A stretch of DNA of 8,674 bases from Dehalococcoidia bacterium. GTDB taxonomy: Bacteria > Chloroflexota > Dehalococcoidia > GIF9 > AB-539-J10. The position numbers and the translations under genes were made by a program. Below the pieces are notes generated by a model that was not told the DNA's origin, searched no databases, and saw only the letters and a program-made list of their open reading frames with translations. The stretch covers positions 1 through 8,674 of the forward strand of contig DAOUSX010000025.1 of the NCBI GenBank assembly GCA_030627025.1, read 5' to 3'. This document shows, one piece after another, positions 4,990 through 8,674 of this stretch (position 1 is the first letter of the stretch; every line of letters starts with the position of its first letter).

Positions 4990-5616
4990 ATGTTTACCGG
5001 CATAGTAGAAGAAATTGGTATTGTCAGGGAAGCGGACGCGAATCGCCTGGTTATTGCAGCCGAGAAGGTGCTTCAGGGGACCAAACCTGGCGATAGCATA
5101 GCGGTTAACGGGGCTTGTTTGACGGTAGCTTCTTTGAATGATGATGGGTTTAGTGTTGATGTTATGCCTGAGACATTGAATTGCACCAATCTTGGTGAGC
5201 TTCGCTATGGTGACCATGTGAACCTGGAAAGAGCCCTGGCAATGGGGGGACGTGTTGGTGGTCATCTGGTATTGGGACATGTTGATGATGTGGGGAGGGT
5301 GATTTCGATGACTCCTCAAGAAGATTCACGTATTGTGCGGATTGCGGTACCGTCAGAATTAATGTCATATGTTGCTGAAAAAGGTTTTATTGCTGTCGAT
5401 GGTATTAGTCTTACCATTGTCGATGTTGACGATTTTTCCTTTTCAGTTTCTTTAGTAGCTTATACAATTGAACACACTATTCTGGGTGAGAAGAGGCCTG
5501 GTAGCGCAGTTAATGTAGAGGTGGATGTTATCGCCAGATACCTGGAGCGAATCAATAGAAGGGCAGGTAGAAATTTGACTTTTGACCTGCTTGAAGAATA
5601 TGGATTTACAAAGTGA
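4990..5616 (+). CDS. ribE: Riboflavin synthase, alpha chain
   Basis: A 208-residue riboflavin synthase that dismutates two molecules of 6,7-dimethyl-8-ribityllumazine to riboflavin plus the pyrimidine precursor. It has the duplicated lumazine-binding barrel. Barrel one starts with the signature MFTGIVEEIG and contains NGACLT at 40-45. Barrel two follows GGHLVLGHVD at 90-99 and contains the paired VDGISLT at 136-142. A C-terminal helix (VIARYLERI) mediates trimerisation in the family. The length is typical. The start is fixed by the conserved first residues and by the overlapping ribosome site at the ribD stop. In many relatives the inter-barrel motif has Q or S where LVLGHVD has L; this is a minor variation. 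The symbol ribC is used for the same enzyme in some organisms. Confidence 0.96.
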   Translation: MFTGIVEEIGIVREADANRLVIAAEKVLQGTKPGDSIAVNGACLTVASLNDDGFSVDVMPETLNCTNLGELRYGDHVNLERALAMGGRVGGHLVLGHVDDVGRVISMTPQEDSRIVRIAVPSELMSYVAEKGFIAVDGISLTIVDVDDFSFSVSLVAYTIEHTILGEKRPGSAVNVEVDVIARYLERINRRAGRNLTFDLLEEYGFTK

Positions 5617-5626
5617 GGCACGTGGT

Positions 5627-6841
5627 ATGTTAGCTTCCATTACTGAGGCAATTGAAGATATAAAGGCGGGCAGGGTGGTAATCATCATCGATGATGAGTC
5701 GCGGGAGAATGAGGGTGATTTAGCCATGGCTGCGGAGAAAGTCACTCCTGAAGCGATAAATTTTATGGCTAAACATGGTCGGGGATTGATTTGCCTTCCT
5801 ATCATCGGGCAAAGGCTGGATGAATTGAGAATACCATTGATGGTTCAGCACAATACTTCAAGATACTCGACTGCGTTCACGGTATCCATTGAAGCGAAGG
5901 ATAAGGTATCCACGGGGATTTCCGCTTTCGACCGGGCACAAACTATAAAAGCGGTGCTTGATCCTGATACCAAACCTGAAGATTTGGTTCAACCGGGGCA
6001 TGTATTCCCTGTTCGTGCTAGAGAAGGTGGAGTATTGGTGAGAGCAGGGCATACTGAAGCCATTGTGGACCTGGCCAAACTCGCTGGGCGCTATCCTGCC
6101 GGTGTTATCTGTGAGATTATGGATGAAGATGGGCATATGGCGAGGTTGTTAGAACTTGAAGCTATGGCTGAGAAGTATAGCTTGAAGATTATCTCCATAG
6201 CGGAGCTTATTGCTTATCGGCACCGCCATGAAAAGCTAGTTCACAAGGTAACTGAAGCCAAGTTGCCCACTAAATATGGTGAATTTGTGGCTGTAGCTTA
6301 TGAATCCATTGTTGACCCTGCAGAGCATATTGCCCTGGTTAGGGGGGATGTATCCGGGGATGAGCCAGTATTGGTGCGCGTTCATAGTGAATGTCTTACC
6401 GGGGATGTTTTCGAAAGCTTGAGGTGCGATTGTGGTGAACAAATCAGGTTAGCAATGCAGAGAATCTCTGAAGAGGGCAGGGGGGTATTTTTGTACATGA
6501 GGCAGGAAGGGAGAGGGATTGGATTTCATAATAAACTTCGTGCTTATGCGCTTCAGGACCAGGGGCTGGACACCGTTGAGGCTAATATAGCATTAGGTTT
6601 TGCGCCTGATTTAAGGGATTACGGCATTGGGGCTCAGATCTTAGCCGATTTGGGGTTACATAAAATAAGGGTGCTTACAAATAACCCTAAGAAGGTAGTT
6701 GGGTTGGAAAGCTATGGACTCGAAATAGTGGAAATTGTTCCCCTGGTAGTTTCCCCTAATCCGGTCAATGTCAATTACCTGAAGACCAAGCAAGAGAAGC
6801 TGGGACATCTGCTCCATATAAAGGAGGTAGCTGATGACTAA
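5627..6841 (+). CDS. ribBA: Bifunctional 3,4-dihydroxy-2-butanone 4-phosphate synthase / GTP cyclohydrolase II
   Basis: A 404-residue fusion supplying both entry branches of riboflavin synthesis: ribulose 5-phosphate to dihydroxybutanone phosphate, and GTP to the diaminopyrimidine plus formate and pyrophosphate. The RibB half (~1-200) shows [10 protein letters not shown] at 22-31, [19 protein letters not shown] and [11 protein letters not shown]. The RibA half has the zinc cysteines C256, C267 and C269 in [17 protein letters not shown], then [13 protein letters not shown] and [10 protein letters not shown], and ends with LTNNPKK and the PNPVN tail. The frame extends back to TTG 5582 inside ribE. 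ATG 5627 was chosen because it matches the family start ([14 protein letters not shown]) and follows a TGAGG site overlapping the ribE stop; ATG 5600 is the alternative. The end overlaps ribH by eight bases. Confidence 0.95.
   Translation: MLASITEAIEDIKAGRVVIIIDDESRENEGDLAMAAEKVTPEAINFMAKHGRGLICLPIIGQRLDELRIPLMVQHNTSRYSTAFTVSIEAKDKVSTGISAFDRAQTIKAVLDPDTKPEDLVQPGHVFPVRAREGGVLVRAGHTEAIVDLAKLAGRYPAGVICEIMDEDGHMARLLELEAMAEKYSLKIISIAELIAYRHRHEKLVHKVTEAKLPTKYGEFVAVAYESIVDPAEHIALVRGDVSGDEPVLVRVHSECLTGDVFESLRCDCGEQIRLAMQRISEEGRGVFLYMRQEGRGIGFHNKLRAYALQDQGLDTVEANIALGFAPDLRDYGIGAQILADLGLHKIRVLTNNPKKVVGLESYGLEIVEIVPLVVSPNPVNVNYLKTKQEKLGHLLHIKEVADD
6821..6828 (+). promoter_or_regulatory. Strong ribosome binding site of ribH
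   Basis: AAGGAGGT, a full match to the anti-Shine-Dalgarno sequence, lies inside the last codons of ribBA five bases before the ribH ATG. It is the best ribosome site in the operon and may serve the high stoichiometry that a 60-subunit lumazine synthase shell needs (inference). Confidence 0.75.
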
Positions 6842-7301
6842 TCGTTATGAAGGAATACTGGTAGGCAAGGGACTGAAATTTGGCGTTGTTGTTTCTCGGT
6901 TTAACGAGATGATAACCACCAGGTTGTTAGAGGGGATGAAGGATGCTCTGTTGCGTCACGGTGTTGAGGAAGGAAATATTGATATTGCCTGGACGCCAGG
7001 TTGTTTTGAAATTCCACTGATAGCTAAAAAATTGGCGCAGAGTGGTAAATACGACGCCGTAATATGCCTTGGCGCTGTAATTCGCGGCGGGACCCCCCAT
7101 TTTGAATATATATCTTCTGAGGTAAGTAGAGGAATTGGACGGGTGACTTTAGATACCGGGCTACCGGTGATACAGGGCATAATCACCGCTGATACTCTGG
7201 AGCAGGCTATTCAGAGGGCAGGAGCAAAAGAAGGTAACCGAGGCTTCCTCGCTGCTATGGAAGCTATTGAAATGGCCAATTTAGTGAAGGCTATTCAGTA
7301 A
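6834..7301 (+). CDS. ribH: 6,7-dimethyl-8-ribityllumazine synthase
   Basis: A 155-residue lumazine synthase that condenses the 5-amino-6-ribitylaminouracil and dihydroxybutanone phosphate branches into the lumazine consumed by riboflavin synthase. Landmarks: SRFNEMIT at 21-28 with the stacking Phe23, PGCFEIP at 55-61, [14 protein letters not shown] at 80-93 with the general-base His89, [14 protein letters not shown] at 112-125, and AGAKEGNRG near 129-137 with the phosphate-binding Arg/Lys region. The length is that of shell-forming members. The gene overlaps ribBA by eight bases. Its own 3' end overlaps the convergent minus-strand gene by eleven bases, leaving no room for a separate terminator. 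Confidence 0.96.
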   Translation: MTNRYEGILVGKGLKFGVVVSRFNEMITTRLLEGMKDALLRHGVEEGNIDIAWTPGCFEIPLIAKKLAQSGKYDAVICLGAVIRGGTPHFEYISSEVSRGIGRVTLDTGLPVIQGIITADTLEQAIQRAGAKEGNRGFLAAMEAIEMANLVKAIQ

Positions 7302-7545
7302 CTTTGTAGACTTTGTCGCCTCGCCTCACCCTATCGGGAACTTTTATGCCGATGAGGTCGCCGGGTTTGCCGGTAGTGATATCTACACGGTCAATTTGCA
7401 TGGATTCTACCACAAGTTCCATATCCGTGGTGGCGCCCTTGATATGGATCTTATCCCCTGTCTTCACCGTGCCGCTTAGTTCGATACCAGCCACTACTGG
7501 TTGGGCAAAAAAATCCGTTACCTTCCCAACTTCTATTTCTGGCAT
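7291..7545 (-). CDS. Small EF-Tu domain 2-like (translation elongation factor-like) protein
   Basis: An 84-residue single-domain protein with the beta-barrel pattern of EF-Tu domain 2. It starts [13 protein letters not shown], continues with [22 protein letters not shown] and VVESMQIDR, and ends with [10 protein letters not shown] and RRGDKVYKV. The G-D-K-I-x-I-K-G and K-P-G-D-x-x-G-I-K-V segments are the barrel signatures. Stand-alone copies occur widely in bacteria and archaea and are annotated as elongation factor-like, but they lack a GTPase domain and their function is not established. The ATG follows a GGGGGTGAT ribosome site. The gene is convergent with ribH and shares its last eleven bases. 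It diverges from the 106-residue protein gene across 128 bases that hold both promoters. Confidence 0.85.
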   Translation of the reverse strand: MPEIEVGKVTDFFAQPVVAGIELSGTVKTGDKIHIKGATTDMELVVESMQIDRVDITTGKPGDLIGIKVPDRVRRGDKVYKVTE

Positions 7546-7567
7546 TTTTAATCACCCCCTAACAAAT

Positions 7568-7596
7568 AATGTATATCTTTTGCCGCTGTAAATCAA
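7568..7596 (-). promoter_or_regulatory. Candidate promoter of the EF-Tu-like gene
   Basis: On the minus strand, TTGATT (7596-7591) and TACATT (7573-7568) lie 17 bases apart, ending 22 bases before the ATG at 7545. TATACA, two bases nearer the -35 box, is an alternative -10. The match is moderate. Confidence 0.4.
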
Positions 7597-7600
7597 TATC

Positions 7601-7629
7601 TTGACAAGCTACACAGTTAAACCGATAAT
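7601..7629 (+). promoter_or_regulatory. Sigma-70-type promoter of the 106-residue protein gene
   Basis: A consensus TTGACA (7601-7606) is followed after exactly 17 bases by GATAAT (7624-7629). A second TATAAT at 7646-7651 could serve as an alternative -10. The leader would be about 37 bases, ending in AGGAGG (7659-7664) before the ATG at 7674. Confidence 0.7.
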
Positions 7630-7648
7630 AATCGTTAATCGTTATTAT
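7625..7648. promoter_or_regulatory. 24-bp near-palindrome over the transcription start, candidate operator
   Basis: The arms ATAATAA (7625-7631) and TTATTAT (7642-7648) are perfect inverted repeats. Counting the whole 24 bases, 9 of 12 positions pair. A direct repeat AATCGTT-AATCGTT (7630-7643) sits in the middle. The position, from the -10 box to past the start site, suits a repressor site. The binding protein is unknown. Confidence 0.35.
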
Positions 7649-7673
7649 AATACTGCATAGGAGGGAATAAATT

Positions 7674-7994
7674 ATGGCTGAGGGAAAAGTGGAACAAGAA
7701 TATGCCTGGGAGGAAGTTTTTTCTCTTGATCGTTTGAAGAGGTCAATGACGAAGCGGGTTCTGGACAGGCTAGAAAGCATCTGGCATGGTAAGGAGCCGA
7801 TGAGTCCTGATCAAATCAACGAGATAATTAGCGATGAATGGCTGAGAGCCAAGGAGGCAGTGCGTAATTCGCCGGCGGCGCGAGATGCATTTCGTAAATA
7901 CTTGGAGCGCACTGTATCAGAACAAATAGATAAGCTGATGGAACGGGATAAAGATGAACTGGAGGCTCTGGGCGTTGTGGAGAAGGGTTTATAA
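7674..7994 (+). CDS. Hypothetical helical protein, 106 aa
   Basis: I do not recognise this protein. It starts at an ATG with a good AGGAGG site nine bases upstream and a near-consensus promoter, so it is very likely expressed. The sequence is highly charged and almost entirely predicted helix: FSLDRLKRSMTKRVLDRLES, a short break at HGKEPMSPDQ, then INEIISDEWLRAKEAV and a long final helix ARDAFRKYLERTVSEQIDKL. There are no cysteines, signal peptide or membrane segments. It is followed by an intergenic palindrome starting one base after its stop and then by a small coiled-coil protein on the same strand, so the two may be co-transcribed. Confidence 0.75.
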   Translation: MAEGKVEQEYAWEEVFSLDRLKRSMTKRVLDRLESIWHGKEPMSPDQINEIISDEWLRAKEAVRNSPAARDAFRKYLERTVSEQIDKLMERDKDELEALGVVEKGL

Positions 7995-7995
7995 A

Positions 7996-8040
7996 AATCC
8001 CTCTAAATCCCCCTTTAGAAAAGGGGGACTAAGGGGGATT
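7996..8040. repeat. 45-bp intergenic palindromic repeat
   Basis: Two 21-base arms (7996-8016 and 8020-8040) flank a three-base AGA loop and pair at 18 of 21 positions; each arm contains runs of five C or five G separated by an A/T-rich step. It begins one base after the upstream stop codon. No T-run follows on either side, so it does not look like a classical terminator. Palindromes of this CCCCC-TTA/TAAA-CCCCC type are seen as dispersed intergenic repeats in several bacterial genomes. Here it separates two genes and ends just before the purine-rich ribosome site of the second. Confidence 0.75.
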
Positions 8041-8054
8041 AGGGAGAGTTAATC

Positions 8055-8264
8055 ATAAAAAGTGCCGAAGAGTTAGATGCCCAACAGCTAATTAAGCGTC
8101 TTGACCTGATAGATGAGCGGCTGGATAACATAGATTCTATAGTTACGACGCTCGTGGAAAGGATGATGGAGAAGCCTCTGGTTATGGGAATCTCATGTCC
8201 TAAGTGCGGTCAGCCCATAGAGATTAATGTAACTAGCAATGTAAGAATCCATGGCAAAGGTTAG
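8055..8264 (+). CDS. Small coiled-coil protein with C-terminal CPxCG zinc knuckle and a non-standard start
   Basis: A frame open from 8043 to TAG 8262-8264 encodes a convincing protein. It has an acidic helix with heptad hydrophobics (LIKRLDLIDERLDNIDSIV, then TTLVERMMEK) followed by a strand and MGISCPKCGQPIEINV. The single CPxCG knuckle could bind zinc in a dimer, joined through the coiled coil. No ATG, GTG or TTG occurs before codon 38 of the open frame (GTG 8154). AGGGAG at 8041-8046 sits at suitable distance from ATC 8052 and ATA 8055, so one of these rare initiation codons is proposed; ATA gives 69 residues. The alternative is that an ATG was lost by mutation and the gene is silent, or that a 36-residue product is made from GTG 8154. 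Function unknown. Confidence 0.55.
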   Translation: MKSAEELDAQQLIKRLDLIDERLDNIDSIVTTLVERMMEKPLVMGISCPKCGQPIEINVTSNVRIHGKG

Positions 8265-8287
8265 CCTGCCGCCGGTTTCGGTACTCC

Positions 8288-8674
8288 CTATATATCAGAG
8301 TACAACTCGAATTCGTAAGGGTGTGGTCTAGCTCGTAAGGGGTTTATCTCATTATTCAGCTTATATTCAATCCATGCCTCTATCAAGTCACTGGTAAACA
8401 CGTTTCCATTTAATAAAAAGTCATGATCCATTTTCAGGGCAGCCAGGGCATCTTCCAAGCAGGTTGGCAGGGCTTTAATTTTAGTGCGCTGTTCTTCTGG
8501 CATTTCACCAATATCTACTTCAAAAGGACCGAATCCTTCAGCAGACGGGTCTATATTTTTTTCTATTCCATCAAGTCCTGCCATCAACATAGCGGACAAA
8601 GCTAAATATGGGTTGCAGGTTGAATCTGGAGGACGGAATTCTATTCTTTCTCTCTGTTTATTCATATCATATGC
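8288..8674 (-). CDS. glnA: Glutamine synthetase type I, C-terminal part (5' end outside window)
   Basis: The last ~128 codons of a type I glutamine synthetase, the ATP-dependent ligase making glutamine from glutamate and ammonia; active sites form between subunits of a dodecamer. The frame runs in from the right edge (AYD before the Met at 8665), so that Met is not the start. Conserved landmarks: RIEFRPPDSTCNPYLALSAM, AGLDGI, CLEDALAAL, FLLNGNVFTSDLIEAWIEYK and the terminal RPHPYEFELY. The last motif matches the HPVEFELYYSV end of E. coli GlnA, so the C-terminus is complete. At the position of the adenylylated tyrosine (NLYDLPPEE in E. coli) the sequence reads DIGEMPEE, with glycine in place of tyrosine, so control by adenylylation is not expected. 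Confidence 0.93.
   Translation of the reverse strand, partial: AYDMNKQRERIEFRPPDSTCNPYLALSAMLMAGLDGIEKNIDPSAEGFGPFEVDIGEMPEEQRTKIKALPTCLEDALAALKMDHDFLLNGNVFTSDLIEAWIEYKLNNEINPLRARPHPYEFELYSDI

Noticed and set aside
8423..8605. Plus-strand 60-codon frame opposite glnA
   Set aside because: It is the antisense shadow of the conserved glutamine synthetase C-terminus.

Overview
The window looks like a chromosomal segment from a Dehalococcoidia-like member of the Chloroflexota. This is inferred from the style of the proteins (a compact ribD-ribE-ribBA-ribH operon, a small EF-Tu-domain-2-like protein, a glutamine synthetase without the usual adenylylation tyrosine). No rRNA or marker gene confirms it. 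Base composition is moderate, and tRNA, rRNA and CRISPR signals are absent.

Bases 1 to about 3280 are accessory in character and hold several gene remains. In order: the 3' end of a phospholipase D-like gene that enters from the left edge; an unrecognised 105-residue protein; a decayed reading frame at 834-1070; a complete toxin-antitoxin pair on the minus strand (ribbon-helix-helix antitoxin, then PIN-domain toxin) with a textbook promoter and a 12-bp-period direct repeat over its start; a HicB antitoxin whose HicA partner is internally deleted and frameshifted; a further protein scrap at 2410-2556; and an intact zinc-type sirtuin on the minus strand with a TTG start.

Bases 3495 to 7301 are the riboflavin block. 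A promoter overlapping a CIRCE-like inverted repeat leads into a dCTP deaminase gene that has lost its catalytic middle in frame. Its last codons carry the ribosome binding site of ribD. Then follow ribD, ribE (riboflavin synthase), ribBA and ribH, all closely spaced or overlapping. Together they encode the GTP-to-riboflavin enzymes; only the dephosphorylation step that no fixed gene encodes is absent. No FMN riboswitch is visible, so the operon probably depends on the dcd-remnant promoter.

Bases 7291 to 8674 hold an EF-Tu-domain-2-like small protein (minus, convergent with and overlapping ribH); a divergent promoter pair; a 106-residue helical protein; a 45-bp intergenic palindrome; a 69-residue coiled-coil plus CPxCG protein that lacks any standard start codon; and the 3' end of a type I glutamine synthetase running in from the right edge. 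Three genes in the window (dcd, hicA and possibly the 834-1070 frame) appear to have kept their ends while losing their middles.
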